Notes under the pieces: model-generated | What the model saw: only the letters and a program-made list of their open reading frames with translations | What the model was told of the DNA's origin: nothing | Databases searched by the model: none | Position numbers and translations under genes: made by a program | Shown here: in pieces, positions 18,596 through 28,116 of the stretch | Numbering within the stretch: position 1 is the stretch's first letter | How the letters are laid out: each line of letters starts with the position of its first letter | Assembly: GCA_028275165.1 (NCBI GenBank) | Contig: JAQCNF010000018.1 | Coordinates: 1 to 41,600 of the forward strand | From: Haloquadratum sp. | GTDB taxonomy: Archaea; Halobacteriota; Halobacteria; Halobacteriales; Haloferacaceae | Direction of reading: 5' to 3' | DNA: 41,600 nt

Positions 18596-18603
18596 GTTAT
18601 ATG
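18596..18603 (+). promoter_or_regulatory. TATA box of the ABC transporter operon
   Basis: A GTTATATG stretch lies 24-31 bases before the ATG at 18627, which predicts a leaderless transcript. Confidence 0.5.
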
Positions 18604-18626
18604 TTCGTTAAAAATCACCTCTTATC

Positions 18627-19526
18627 ATGGATAGACGGAAGTACTTGAAATCCGGCGCGACAGTGATTCTCGGTGGAATGGTTGCAGGGTGTGCGGGATC
18701 CGAGTCTGGGTCAACTCCGACAGCCACGGAAACACAGGAGGCTGAGGATACAGAAGAACCTGCCACAGAGACTCAATCGCCCGAAACAACTGAGTCTGTC
18801 GTTCCCTCAAACGTTGTTATTGGTTCAGATATCCCATACCGACCGTTCGAATATGAAACCACTGATGGAACACTGACTGGATTTGATGTTGATATTGCCT
18901 CAGCAGTATTTGAAGAGCAGTTAGGTGTGAGTTATGAGTTCAAGCCGACAAGTTTCGACTCAATTATTCCCTCGTTGAATAACGGAAACTTTCGCGTTAT
19001 CATGTCTGCGATGACAATTAATGATGAACGCGATCAAGAAGTCGACTTTTCTGAGCCATACTTTACAGCTTACCAGACAATCATTGTGCGCACTGACAGT
19101 GAAATCACATCTCAGAGCGATTTAGAGGGTGAGATTGTTGGCGTTCAGAAAGGAACGACAGGTGCCGCAGCAGCCTCAGAGGTGCAGTCTGAATTCGACG
19201 GGAATCTAGAGATCAAAGAGTATGACCAAATTCCAGGCGCATTCCAAGCGCTCACAAATGGTCAAGTGGATGCTGTCATCAACGATAACACGGTCAACGC
19301 CGAATTTGCGGCTGATAATGATGAAGTGCGGTTCGTCGAAGGCGAGGGGGTTGCAGCAGAGTCAGACGGTGATGCGCCGCCGTACCTCACACTCACAATT
19401 GAGAATTATGGCATCGCATTTCGTGAAGATGACGATGCATTCTTACAGCGGGTAAACGAAGCACTGGCGACTATCAAACAAAATGGCACATACGATGAGA
19501 TATATGCAGAATACTTTGCAGGGTAA
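18627..19526 (+). CDS. ABC transporter substrate-binding lipoprotein, polar amino-acid type (SBP_bac_3)
   Basis: The 299-residue protein begins MDRRKYLKSG, a twin-arginine signal, and has a lipobox ending at Cys22 (GGMVAGC). It is therefore a Tat-exported lipoprotein anchored outside the membrane, as is common in haloarchaea. A Thr/Glu-rich linker (about 25-55) precedes the family 3 domain: IPYRPFEYETTDG, LTGFDVDIASAVF, SAMTINDERDQEVDFSEPY, VGVQKGTTG and QVDAVINDN. The late GIAFREDD and ALATIKQNGTYDEIYAEYF are also typical. Family 3 proteins bind polar amino acids; the exact ligand is unknown. First of three co-directional genes. Confidence 0.95.
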   Translation: MDRRKYLKSGATVILGGMVAGCAGSESGSTPTATETQEAEDTEEPATETQSPETTESVVPSNVVIGSDIPYRPFEYETTDGTLTGFDVDIASAVFEEQLGVSYEFKPTSFDSIIPSLNNGNFRVIMSAMTINDERDQEVDFSEPYFTAYQTIIVRTDSEITSQSDLEGEIVGVQKGTTGAAAASEVQSEFDGNLEIKEYDQIPGAFQALTNGQVDAVINDNTVNAEFAADNDEVRFVEGEGVAAESDGDAPPYLTLTIENYGIAFREDDDAFLQRVNEALATIKQNGTYDEIYAEYFAG

Positions 19527-19563
19527 CACTCAGATAGATGCATATTATGTGAATTAGTAACGG

Positions 19564-20391
19564 ATGTCTGATTCATTCTCGAAGGCACGTGGCGATGTCG
19601 GAAGTGGTCAAGAGACGAGAATTACAGATACACTTTTACGGCGCGTGGCGATTGTCATTTCGAGTGTCTTTACAATCGCTATTGCATTACTCCTCGGATA
19701 CATATTACTTGGCAAGGTTGATTACAGCCTCATCCCCACGATTTTTCCACAGTTTGTTGATGCCTACGTACTCGTTCTGACGATTGTCGGAGTTTCAAGC
19801 GTCCTCTCGGTCTCTTCAGGCATATTTGTTGGATTAGCACGGGTCTCAAAAACAACACTCACCAACAGTATCGCAGCAGGATATGTACAATTTTTTCGAG
19901 GAACCCCGCTGTTATTCCAAATATTCGTGATATATTTTGGTATTCCGACGCTGTGGCCCGGCACATTTCCAATACAGGACTGGGGAACTCCAACAGCGAT
20001 ACTTGCACTGACACTGAATCACGCCGCTTACGTCGGTGAAGCCATCCGCGGTGGGATCGGAGCAGTGCCTGACGGGCAGATGGAGGCTGCTCGGTCTCTC
20101 GGGATGGGATATGTCCAAGCGATGCGAGAGGTTGTTATCCCACAGGCGTGGCGGAATGCACTTGCCGCGATAGGAAACGATCAAATTATTCTGGTTAAGG
20201 ATACATCACTCCTCACAGTCATCGCTATCCCAGAACTCATTCAACAGTTCCGCAATGTGAATAGTGCGACATTTGATCCGTGGACACCACTGCTCTTAGT
20301 CGCTATCGCATATTTATCGATTACAATTCCAGTGGGCCGATTGGTAGAATATCTCGAGAATCGCTCAGAGTGGGGCAGTGAACGGGTATGA
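19564..20391 (+). CDS. ABC transporter permease, polar amino-acid (HisM/GlnP) type
   Basis: The 275-residue membrane protein has about five or six helices. The EAA loop that contacts the ATPase reads [26 protein letters not shown], preceded by [12 protein letters not shown]. The [15 protein letters not shown] segment is typical of the His/Glu/Gln family. It is the only permease in the operon, so it probably works as a homodimer. Its stop codon overlaps the ATPase start (ATGA at 20388-20391). Confidence 0.95.
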   Translation: MSDSFSKARGDVGSGQETRITDTLLRRVAIVISSVFTIAIALLLGYILLGKVDYSLIPTIFPQFVDAYVLVLTIVGVSSVLSVSSGIFVGLARVSKTTLTNSIAAGYVQFFRGTPLLFQIFVIYFGIPTLWPGTFPIQDWGTPTAILALTLNHAAYVGEAIRGGIGAVPDGQMEAARSLGMGYVQAMREVVIPQAWRNALAAIGNDQIILVKDTSLLTVIAIPELIQQFRNVNSATFDPWTPLLLVAIAYLSITIPVGRLVEYLENRSEWGSERV

Positions 20392-21122
20392 CTGCTGCGC
20401 TGCTCGAATTTGACAACGTAGACAAATACTTTGGAGAAACGCATGTCCTCAAGACCATTTCGATGGACATTACAGATGGGGAAGTCTGCGTTATCGTTGG
20501 TCCCTCAGGCTCTGGTAAGTCAACGCTGCTACGCTGTGCGAACCGACTTGAGGAAATCCAATCCGGTGAAATCAGACTTGATGGGACTGCCATCTCAGCA
20601 GTCGATGCAGATCTCAATTCGTTACGCCAACAAATTGGGATGGTTTTCCAGTCATTCAACCTGTTTCCACATAAAACAGCCATCGAAAATATTACACTTG
20701 CCCCCCGGAAGGTGAAAGGCATTCCCGAAACAGATGCGAATGAACGAGCCCGTCAACTGCTAAATGATGTTGGGCTGGCTGATGAAGCAGATTCATATCC
20801 CAATCAACTCTCGGGTGGGCAAAAACAGCGGGTAGCCATTGCCCGCGCCTTGGCGATGGACCCGAGAGTGATGTTATTCGACGAAGTGACGAGTGCCTTG
20901 GATCCCGAACTGGTCGGTGAGGTCTTAGCTGTCATGCGGGAACTCGCGAGAGAAGGGATGACCATGATGGTCGTGACGCATGAGATGGGGTTTGCTCGAG
21001 AAGTAGGCGACCGAGTTTTCCTCATGGCAGATGGAAACCTTGTCGAATCCGCTGAACCGACTACATTCTTTAATACTCCGCAGACAGATAGAGGCAAGCG
21101 ATTCCTGTCGAAAATGTTGTAA
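20388..21122 (+). CDS. ABC transporter ATPase, polar amino-acid (GlnQ) type
   Basis: The 244-residue ATPase has Walker [10 protein letters not shown] at 38-46, a Q-loop ([19 protein letters not shown]), the signature [19 protein letters not shown], Walker [15 protein letters not shown] and the H-loop VVTHEMGF. All catalytic residues are present. The length and motifs match GlnQ/HisP proteins. It is the third gene of the operon and translationally coupled to the permease. Confidence 0.96.
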   Translation: MTAALLEFDNVDKYFGETHVLKTISMDITDGEVCVIVGPSGSGKSTLLRCANRLEEIQSGEIRLDGTAISAVDADLNSLRQQIGMVFQSFNLFPHKTAIENITLAPRKVKGIPETDANERARQLLNDVGLADEADSYPNQLSGGQKQRVAIARALAMDPRVMLFDEVTSALDPELVGEVLAVMRELAREGMTMMVVTHEMGFAREVGDRVFLMADGNLVESAEPTTFFNTPQTDRGKRFLSKML

Positions 21123-21239
21123 GACGGGCAGAGCAGGATAAAGACGAAGGCGAGATTGCCTATGAGTTGAGATCGCTGCTGGCCGAAAAATAAATACAAA
21201 GCAAACACTCGCTTCAACCGCAGATCATTTCTGTCGCTC

Positions 21240-21376
21240 AACCCTGCGGCGGTTTAGAGGCTTGGACGGAACCCGTCGAATTTCGGTTCGTTTTCATAAT
21301 CACCCCCATCGGTGCTCTGAAATGGGCGGCGCATCAAAGTTGTAGGGAGTGTGAGCAGTTAATCTGAGGGAATACA
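21240..21376. other. Probable IS right-end scar between convergent genes
   Basis: The stretch has no gene. Its sequence (CGGAACCCGTCG, GGTGCTCTGAAATGGGCGG, GGGAGTGTGAGCAG) and the hairpin that follows look like the 3' flank of an IS1341-type element without any remaining tnpB. This is an inference from resemblance to such ends. Confidence 0.4.
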
Positions 21377-21408
21377 AACAAGCCCCGACCCTTGTGGTCG
21401 GGGTTGTT
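21377..21408. terminator. Strong hairpin between convergent ABC ATPase and rfcL genes
   Basis: CCCCGACC (21383-21390) pairs perfectly with GGTCGGGG (21396-21403) over a 5-base loop. The stem is extended by AACAA/TTGTT after a single-base bulge. It lies between two convergent genes, so it may act as a bidirectional terminator or processing signal. Alternatively it is a leftover IS right end. Confidence 0.55.
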
Positions 21409-21473
21409 CACGCGCGTCGTTATTATTCGGCCAACACCAGCAGCCGGGCGACTGTGATCCTGATGTTGAGTAA

Positions 21474-22916
21474 TTAAATAAAGTCTGAGAGGCCGGATTG
21501 GTCGTTAACTGAATCAGCCTCCGCATTGTCTTCCTGACCAGCGGTGTCTTCAGATGTCTCAGTACCTGAGTCCCCAGAATTTTTATCTGTCTCTTCCACA
21601 TCTGAAACCGAGGATACAAATGCGTCGTCTGAATGTGTCTCCACAGCCTCAGATCGGCGCTCCGTGGCAGTATCGATGATTGATTCAACTTTATTTGTTG
21701 ACTCACCGCTACCTGTGATAAATGATACCGCATGTGCATCAAGTTCGTACCATGCAGCCATCTGCGTCGTCAACTCGTGAGGCCTGCAAAGGCGCGTCAG
21801 CGACTGAAGATACGGAAGAACCTCAGTCCGAGCTGTCCGCATCGAGAAGCCGCCCTCTGTTGCAATCTTTCGAACGATCTCATCTCTCGTTGCGTTCCGT
21901 GTCGACCGGTATGGTGCCCCACCGTAGCGCGTCCATCCACCTCGAGTCGATTTACGAGCGGCAGCTACCCCACCAGCCAAGTTATCTGTCGCATATCGCC
22001 ACCAGCTGTAATCGAAATCGGTTGTGTACACTCGCGCTGTCCACAGTTCTGCATTTGCTAAGAATTCATATGCTGTCGCCAACTCCTCAGTCGTATACAC
22101 CTTAGGTGCTTTGTCCTCGACCCATTTGAGCAGATCATCCGGCGTCTCATCAACATCATAAGATAGCTGTAGTGCCCGTTCAGCAGGCTCTTCTTTGAGC
22201 ACTGCATCCAGAAAACTAAATAAGCCAACTCCGCTATCTCGGCGTCCTGTTCGGACATTCTCTACTGAGACGTACTCAACCGCCTCAGCTGTTGTCTGAA
22301 GATCCTTGATTGCCGCTCGAAGGTCTCCTCGATTCGCTTCAGCAATCTCCTTGAGTGCGTCTTCTTCGAATCCGATGTCCTCTTTCCGGAGAATGTCTCG
22401 AAGCACTGGGACAATCGACCGCGGTGAAATGTCACGAAATTCGATTTCTTGGGCTGCATTTCGCAGTCCATTCGACATGTCATAGTAGTCGTTTGCAATC
22501 AGAACGATCGGCTGATTTGCCTTTTTGAGGAGTGCTGTCACAGCCTGTGAACCTCCGCGGTCAGACTGATAATGAATATTATCTGCTTCATCAAGAATGA
22601 CCAGCTGTTTCTGTGATGGATTCCCTGCCATGGATGCTTCCAAAGTTGTGTTTTGTGCTGCTCGCCCAGCGAATCGTTCGATAACATCAGCAGTCCGCTG
22701 GTCCGAAGCGTTGAGTTCGACCACTTTCCATCCCTTGTCAGCAGCCAGTGCATGTGCTGCAGAGGTTTTTCCAACTCCCGGAGCACCGTGGAGGACAACC
22801 GGGTCTCCGTGTTCATCCCACGTCTCTGCCCACTCCAAGAAATTGTCACGAGCTTTATTATTCCCCCTGACTGAAGACAATGTATTAGGGCGGTAGCGCT
22901 CGGTCCAATCTGCCAT
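21474..22916 (-). CDS. rfcL: Replication factor C large subunit
   Basis: RfcL is the large subunit of the clamp loader that places PCNA on DNA. The 480-residue protein has Walker A HGAPGVGKT (43-51), Walker B LVILDEADNIH, and an N-terminal WTERYRPNTLSSVRGN box. RfcL lacks the SRC motif of small subunits, as seen here. The long acidic Ser/Glu/Asp tail (about 405-475) is usual in haloarchaea. The final residues, QSGLSDFI, fit a PCNA-interacting PIP box (Q-x-x-L-x-x-F). It is convergent with the ABC operon. Confidence 0.96.
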   Translation of the reverse strand: MADWTERYRPNTLSSVRGNNKARDNFLEWAETWDEHGDPVVLHGAPGVGKTSAAHALAADKGWKVVELNASDQRTADVIERFAGRAAQNTTLEASMAGNPSQKQLVILDEADNIHYQSDRGGSQAVTALLKKANQPIVLIANDYYDMSNGLRNAAQEIEFRDISPRSIVPVLRDILRKEDIGFEEDALKEIAEANRGDLRAAIKDLQTTAEAVEYVSVENVRTGRRDSGVGLFSFLDAVLKEEPAERALQLSYDVDETPDDLLKWVEDKAPKVYTTEELATAYEFLANAELWTARVYTTDFDYSWWRYATDNLAGGVAAARKSTRGGWTRYGGAPYRSTRNATRDEIVRKIATEGGFSMRTARTEVLPYLQSLTRLCRPHELTTQMAAWYELDAHAVSFITGSGESTNKVESIIDTATERRSEAVETHSDDAFVSSVSDVEETDKNSGDSGTETSEDTAGQEDNAEADSVNDQSGLSDFI

Positions 22917-22977
22917 TACTTTTCATATGACCGTATCGTGTTTAGCCTCTGCGATGCATGTCTATCTGCGAGTTCAA

Positions 22978-24039
22978 TTACTCGAAGTCGTCGGCGCTGG
23001 GGATTCTCTCTCTCCCAAGGAAAATCTCCTGTGCCTCTACATCTTCAAAAGCAGCAACGAGACCACCAATCTCAACCTCGCCATCACCAGTTATCACATC
23101 GATCGTGGCGACTTCTTCGGTTTCGTTTATTGCAGCTTTTCTCACCTTTCCTTCAACAGTAACCGGTTCCCCTGTTTGTACCATCCGGCCCATGGCACGC
23201 AGATAAAATGATCCATCAAACTCATGAATGTCTTTCACCGCTCGTCGAATTGATGCGTATCGCCGCGGGAATGGTCGTTTTTTCCCTCCGACACTCAGTG
23301 ATTCGGCCGTCGACCAGAGTACGGTTCCAAAGAAGCCCGAGACAAGAAACCCAAGCGCAGACCGATTAAAAATAACACCATATCGGTCGCGATCATCCTT
23401 TAGAGCATCTTGAGTTGCATACATCGAATAATTCCCATCTGCAACAGCCAAAATAGGTGTGGTGATTCCTCGGCGGCCTCGAGCTACGGTTGCTACTTCC
23501 TGATATTGAAATTCGTTTGGATCGGGAGCACGACTGAGCGGAGTGATGATAAGATCCACACTTACTCCCGCATCCACGGCACTGGCCAAGTCGTCGTGAA
23601 ATTTCGTCAGCAGCTCAGGGGTGAGCGAGACGATTAGTTCGAATTCAGCATCGTCAATGATCTCATTAATATATCGAAGAATCGTTGACCGCGATTTGAC
23701 CAATGAAACTGCTTCGGTTTCACGTGCAGGTGCAGTATAGCGAGCTTCCAATTCGCTGATGAGTTCATCTAATGAGTCCTGTACACTTCCAAAGGCGGTT
23801 TCAGGATCAACAGCGACAATCTTCATTGGCCGTGACTCTCGTAATTCAACCAATCCTCGGTCTGAGAGGCTCCTGACTGTGTCATAAACACGTGGCTGTG
23901 GAATCTCACTTCGATCCGACACCTCGGATGCGCTCAGTTCCCCATGCTCAAGAACGGTGAGATAGGCTATAATTTCATATTCACCCAAATTAAATCGATT
24001 GCCCACTCGCTCCATCGTCGATTGGAGGTCGTTGCTCAT
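22978..24039 (-). CDS. TrmB family transcriptional regulator
   Basis: The 353-residue protein has an N-terminal winged helix (about 14-75: [39 protein letters not shown]). A linker follows, then the TrmB effector domain ([24 protein letters not shown], and [23 protein letters not shown]). TrmB proteins bind sugars or metabolites and control glycolysis and gluconeogenesis genes in haloarchaea and Thermococcales. It may regulate carbon genes such as gpmI or maeB in this window, but that is speculation. It is divergent from mscS, with the long inverted repeat between the two. Confidence 0.9.
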   Translation of the reverse strand: MSNDLQSTMERVGNRFNLGEYEIIAYLTVLEHGELSASEVSDRSEIPQPRVYDTVRSLSDRGLVELRESRPMKIVAVDPETAFGSVQDSLDELISELEARYTAPARETEAVSLVKSRSTILRYINEIIDDAEFELIVSLTPELLTKFHDDLASAVDAGVSVDLIITPLSRAPDPNEFQYQEVATVARGRRGITTPILAVADGNYSMYATQDALKDDRDRYGVIFNRSALGFLVSGFFGTVLWSTAESLSVGGKKRPFPRRYASIRRAVKDIHEFDGSFYLRAMGRMVQTGEPVTVEGKVRKAAINETEEVATIDVITGDGEVEIGGLVAAFEDVEAQEIFLGRERIPSADDFE

Positions 24040-24182
24040 AATCCGAGGTCGACCTCCAGCGACTTACGATTACCTCTCGCACGTCTTGCGATTGCTCACA
24101 GGGCGTTTCGTTTCAACGAGATCATGTTCTGAGTAGAAATCATGGAATAATAATCACTGGGGTGAATGAGTACTAATACATC

Positions 24183-24263
24183 AAAGGGAATTATTTTATT
24201 TCCTCTCTCCGTCGCTCAACTGTATGGGTGTAGCGATTGAGAGGAAATAAAATAGATCCCTTT
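24183..24263. repeat. Long near-perfect inverted repeat before mscS
   Basis: The 25-base left arm (24183-24207) pairs with 24239-24263. Of 25 positions, 23 are Watson-Crick and one more is G-U. The loop is 31 bases. The arms are AT-rich with GGG/CCC and CCTCTC/GAGAGG blocks. The right arm overlaps the first codons of the mscS frame if its TTG start is used. Confidence 0.9.
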
Positions 24264-25178
24264 CATCGAACAGCGGGTTTTCAGCATGAATTAATATCTC
24301 CGCTCTCCGATGCAATTCCTGACTGGATATACGTTCCAGGCTGGCGGATTCTATTGGCTATATTGATCGTGCTCACTGCGGGTTTCCTCTCACGGTATGT
24401 CGTTCGACTGATCGACCAGCCAGTTGCGAGGCGGTTTCAACGCCAGAGTATCGCACAGACTGTCCTTCGAACGGTACGTCTTGCTGTCACTCTGAGTGGT
24501 GTTGCAGTAGGTCTGTCTATTCTCGGATTCCAAGTGGGTGATCTCGTCCTCTCAGTGACGGTTTTCTCAGTCGTTGCCGGTGTTGTGCTTGCACCTCTTG
24601 TCGGGAGTGTGATGAATGGACTCTTCATTTTAGCCGATCAGCCCTATGAAATCGGCGACTTGATCGAATTAGATAATGGAAACCGAGGATTTGTTGATGA
24701 TATCACCGTCAGATATACCAAAATATTCACACTCGAGAATACATTCTTAGTTATCCCAAATGACGTGATACGAGATCAACTCGTCACCAACTTTTCAGCG
24801 GAAGACGAACGGACACGGCGCTCACTTCTGGTAATTATTACATATGAGTCCGATATTACACATGCCCAGCAGCTCATACGCCGAGCAGCAGCAGAGGTTG
24901 AGAATGTCATCGAAGGTGGGCCTGATATTCGGATTGGAACCGCTCGTTATCCAGCGTCACCGACCGTGTTGATACACGACTTCGGTGATGATGGTATCGT
25001 GCTCAAACTTCGATATTGGGTTGAACGTCCATACCAAGTTGAAGCAGTTGATGCGTCTGTCCGCGAAACTATTTTGCGCATGGTTGATAAAAGTGAGAAG
25101 CCAATTGAATTTGCATATCCTCACCGGCAGATCCTTTTCGACGATGCGCAGGAGTGGACTCCCTCGGAGTCACTTTGA
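24237..25178 (+). CDS. MscS-type mechanosensitive channel
   Basis: Small-conductance mechanosensitive channels open on osmotic downshock. The 313-residue protein has hydrophobic segments at about 30-52, 72-92 and 95-118, the last being the pore-lining helix. The MscS beta-domain follows: GLFILADQPYEIGDLIEL, NTFLVIPNDVIRDQ and TNFSAEDERTRRS. The start is uncertain. An in-frame TAG lies at 24231-24233, and the first possible start is TTG 24237, inside the right arm of the inverted repeat. No in-frame ATG occurs before the first membrane helix. The hairpin could therefore occlude the start region. Confidence 0.9.
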   Translation: MRGNKIDPFHRTAGFQHELISPLSDAIPDWIYVPGWRILLAILIVLTAGFLSRYVVRLIDQPVARRFQRQSIAQTVLRTVRLAVTLSGVAVGLSILGFQVGDLVLSVTVFSVVAGVVLAPLVGSVMNGLFILADQPYEIGDLIELDNGNRGFVDDITVRYTKIFTLENTFLVIPNDVIRDQLVTNFSAEDERTRRSLLVIITYESDITHAQQLIRRAAAEVENVIEGGPDIRIGTARYPASPTVLIHDFGDDGIVLKLRYWVERPYQVEAVDASVRETILRMVDKSEKPIEFAYPHRQILFDDAQEWTPSESL

Positions 25179-25803
25179 GAATCGGGGACGCTTCTCAATG
25201 AAGAGACCTATGATTGCTGTCCGACCCGAAGGCACTCGGGTTGCTTCCCCTATCGAATGAATCTGTCTTCGAGTGGTCAGCGTGGGTCTTCGAGCTTGGT
25301 AATAACTGTTTAGAAAGACAGTCGTTATCAGGTTTGTGAACCGCCTCGGGGTCAAGCCCCGAGGCACTCGGCCTGCTCCGCCTGTAGGGAAGTCCCGTAA
25401 TTGTGATTTGAAATCACGTCGACTCCCTCAGCGTAATTCGACCTCTCGTGATTTCCAATGACACTGACACGCTGCTCACATTACCCGCGTGATATCGTCA
25501 CTGCTAATAGACAGCAGAATACTCTCAATGATATCTATCTCCCAAATGTAGCCATTGTCCTCATTTGAGTGAAACATATCGCCCGTGTATGGATATCCGA
25601 TTATAGAGATTCAAGCGGAATACTGCTAAAGTTAGCCACTAAATGAATCCGATATTTTCATACAGATTGCAGGGCGGATACTCCAGCGCTTGAGATCAGA
25701 GAGAAAGCCGACACTCGATGACACAAACCACGCACGGTGGCAAGGCCGACTCCCAACTACTCAGATAAATCCTATCACAGTTCTTTTATCACACTGATGA
25801 AAT
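25179..25803. repeat. IS-derived intergenic region with hairpin repeat
   Basis: A perfect 8-bp hairpin (CCTCGGGG 25344-25351, CCCCGAGG 25357-25364) is followed by CACTCG and a GC-rich tail ending CGCCTGTAG. A weaker relative lies at about 25215-25245. The same module recurs at 9941-9985 and 34874-34905. No gene is visible in the rest. Confidence 0.6.
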
Positions 25804-26991
25804 ATGGAGGTCGTCAGGAACACTCAGCGAAACCTTGAGCTTCCCGAAGGCGCTCACAGCGCTCTCGATGCGACGTTCGAGCAATTCCGCCAAGTGACCC
25901 AACACGTGGCCGACACTGGATGGAATGACGACCCCACGAAAATCGAGGACATAAACAACACGCTCCACAAACCCATACAGAAGGACGGGAGCAGACAAGT
26001 CTGCAAGCCAGGTCCAAAGTGCCCGCGACCTTGCCACGACGCGCTCGGCAGCTGCAAAGACCGCATCCTCAAAGACGGTAAGAGGGCTAGCAAATCTGGA
26101 GTTTCGAGGAGGCGTTGTCGTGTACAACGGGCTCACTGCACCATTCGCTATGATAATGACCACGTGACGCTCGCAACTGTGGGTGACCGCGTGAGAGCCG
26201 AGTTCATCATGCCCAAAGACGACAACAGAAACACCGTTCGCGGAGTATTGGACGCCAGAGTGTGGAACGCAAGCCACGCTCGACAGGCGTGACGGGACGT
26301 ACTATCTTCGACGTTGCGGTCGAAAGAGAACTCAAGCCTGCAGATTCCAGCGACGAATCGACAGAGGCCGGAGTGGATCTCGGCGTCGATTTGAACGTGG
26401 ACGGCTACCTCGCCGTCACCAGCACAGGAGTATTCCTCGGTAACGCAGACTCCCTCACCCACGAGCGTGACGAGTACGAACGCCGTCACGGTAACAACAG
26501 ATAGGAACTCGCTCCGCCCATCTCGGCATGGAGAGCATCGGTAGTCGGTTCGCTCGGCTGGGCGTGGACCCTCTCCACCGCGTGTCGAAGCCTCTCGTGC
26601 AGGAAGTCTGGAGAACGACTGCACGGCGATTGCATTCGAGAAGCTAATGAGCGTATCTCAAACGAAGTTTTCAGCGGTGGACGTTCCGCGAACTTCAACA
26701 CCACGTCGAATACAAAGCCGGAGAACACGGTATCGATGTAGACGACGTTGCCCCCTGCGGTCGCAGCGGTGTGCAGTCACGGCGAGTGTGGCTTCACGCA
26801 CGAAGACAACCGTGATGGACAGGTTCGAGTGTCTGAAGCGCGGGAAGGAACTCAACACCGCCCGAGATATCGGGTGGCGTCACAGCACTGGCTCACGTCT
26901 AGTGCTGGACGGGCCAACGAGTCAACTAGCCCTCAACTCGGGGGCGCTGAGCGCGAACGGCGATTACGCGCCTTCGGCCTTGCGCGGATAG
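25804..26991 (+). pseudogene. tnpB pseudogene, nearly full length with frameshifts (subfamily D)
   Basis: The first 162 codons (from ATG 25804) are open and carry the N-terminal domain, including GAHSALDATFEQFRQV and HVTLATVGDRVRAEF. After a shift near 26290 the RuvC-I region reads GVDLGVDLNVDGYLAV and GVFLGNADSLTHERDEYE. Further shifts separate a zinc-ribbon piece, SHGECGFTHEDNRDG, and a tail ending LNSGALSANGDYAPSALRG with the stop at 26989-26991. RuvC-I is still readable but the gene cannot give a whole protein. It appears to be a rather recent casualty. Confidence 0.88.
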
Positions 26992-27359
26992 AACGGGGTC
27001 TAGCCTAAGGGTCGTTCCCGATTGGGAATCGAAAATGTGAGCCTAATGACGAGACACACTGCGTCTTGACCCACTTGAGGTCGAGACCATTGACTCCTGA
27101 AATAGTGTGTGGAAGAGATCTGCATGGACAGCTAGCGGCCGACTCGGTTTTTGTCTCGTCAAAGAGGAACTCCAGCAAGCCGACGGTTGTGGAACGACGA
27201 GGTAGCTTGAATCCGTTTTGATGTATAATTATCGGCTTCGTGGTAGAGCCACTGGTCGACTATTCAGTAAATCCCCGATTTTCGAGCCTCAGGATTGACC
27301 AATTTGGTGAATATCCGATGAGAGACTCACATCTTGAGACGCGAGGAGATGTTATCAAA
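26992..27359. other. Intergenic, IS right-end remnant then nothing recognised
   Basis: Just past the tnpB pseudogene, TTCCC and GGGAA (27015-27028 region) form a short hairpin. The 16 bases at 27008-27023 match 11257-11272. The rest of the stretch shows no gene that I can recognise. Confidence 0.45.
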
Positions 27360-28001
27360 CTAATCACTGGCTGGTGATTCATTGCGAGATGGTGGTGGGA
27401 ATTCTGGGGTCTCAGATACATTTGATGTGGTTGAGTCAGGTAACAGAGGTAGAACGCACCGGCAGGAGGACTCGTCAAGATGTGTATACTCCTCAGGAGT
27501 ATTTGCGAGTGGATGCGCTGGATTCTCTCTGCCACTGATACGTGCTGCGCGAATCTCTTCAAATCCAGCTATTCGTGCGCGAATTCCCCGCCAGTGATTT
27601 TCGCTTCCGGGAGGTATCTGTGGGGTTGTCACATGACCCCACTCACGTGTCCCGGCACCGAGTATCTCACCGTTTACTGCCTCTGCCAAGGCATCGTGAT
27701 CGACAAGTACCCCAACACGTGCGTCTGGTGGCGTCCGCGTAGCGAGAGCATCTAATCCAAGGTGCAATGCCCGATACTCTGCAACATTATTATCTGGTGC
27801 TGAATCTGGGATGGCAATCCGTGTGACCCGCTGGCCATCGTGAGTTTCGATTACAACTCCAAGTCCGCCGCCTTCAGGTCGATACGAGCCATCGGTTGCC
27901 ACGTAATAGTGCCGATGGTGAGTACGCGGCGGATGAGCGATATGTGGAGTTGGTGACTCATCAAACAGGTCGCGGAGGTTTGGCCGGGCATAACTGCCCA
28001 T
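27360..28001 (-). CDS. rnhA: Ribonuclease HI family protein
   Basis: RNase HI cuts RNA in RNA-DNA hybrids. The 213-residue protein has the RNase H fold with Asp37 (ATDGSYRPEGGG), Glu75 (NNVAEYRALHLGL) and Asp101 (VLVDHDALAEAV). The usual fourth acid in the A-D-x-L-A motif reads A-H-P-L-A (162-166), so His replaces Asp. The tail after 170 is Ser/Pro-rich and varies in such proteins. It has a TATA box about 25 bases before its start, so the mRNA is probably leaderless. It is divergent from the EamA gene. Confidence 0.88.
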   Translation of the reverse strand: MGSYARPNLRDLFDESPTPHIAHPPRTHHRHYYVATDGSYRPEGGGLGVVIETHDGQRVTRIAIPDSAPDNNVAEYRALHLGLDALATRTPPDARVGVLVDHDALAEAVNGEILGAGTREWGHVTTPQIPPGSENHWRGIRARIAGFEEIRAARISGRENPAHPLANTPEEYTHLDESSCRCVLPLLPDSTTSNVSETPEFPPPSRNESPASD

Positions 28002-28017
28002 GCCATTATTGAGAAAC

Positions 28018-28039
28018 GGGATATTTATAAATATATCCC
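28018..28039 (-). promoter_or_regulatory. TATA box of rnhA in an almost palindromic AT stretch
   Basis: GGG and CCC flank an AT-only core around TTTATAAA. Read on the minus strand it lies about 25 bases before the rnhA ATG at 28001. The near-symmetry could place divergent initiation here, but the EamA start is 80 bases further off. Confidence 0.5.
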
Positions 28040-28116
28040 AGATTTCCTAAGGAGCAATGTGGGGACACCGTTGGAGATAGCGAAAGATTGAATCAGTTGT
28101 TTTCAAAAGAGTACCC

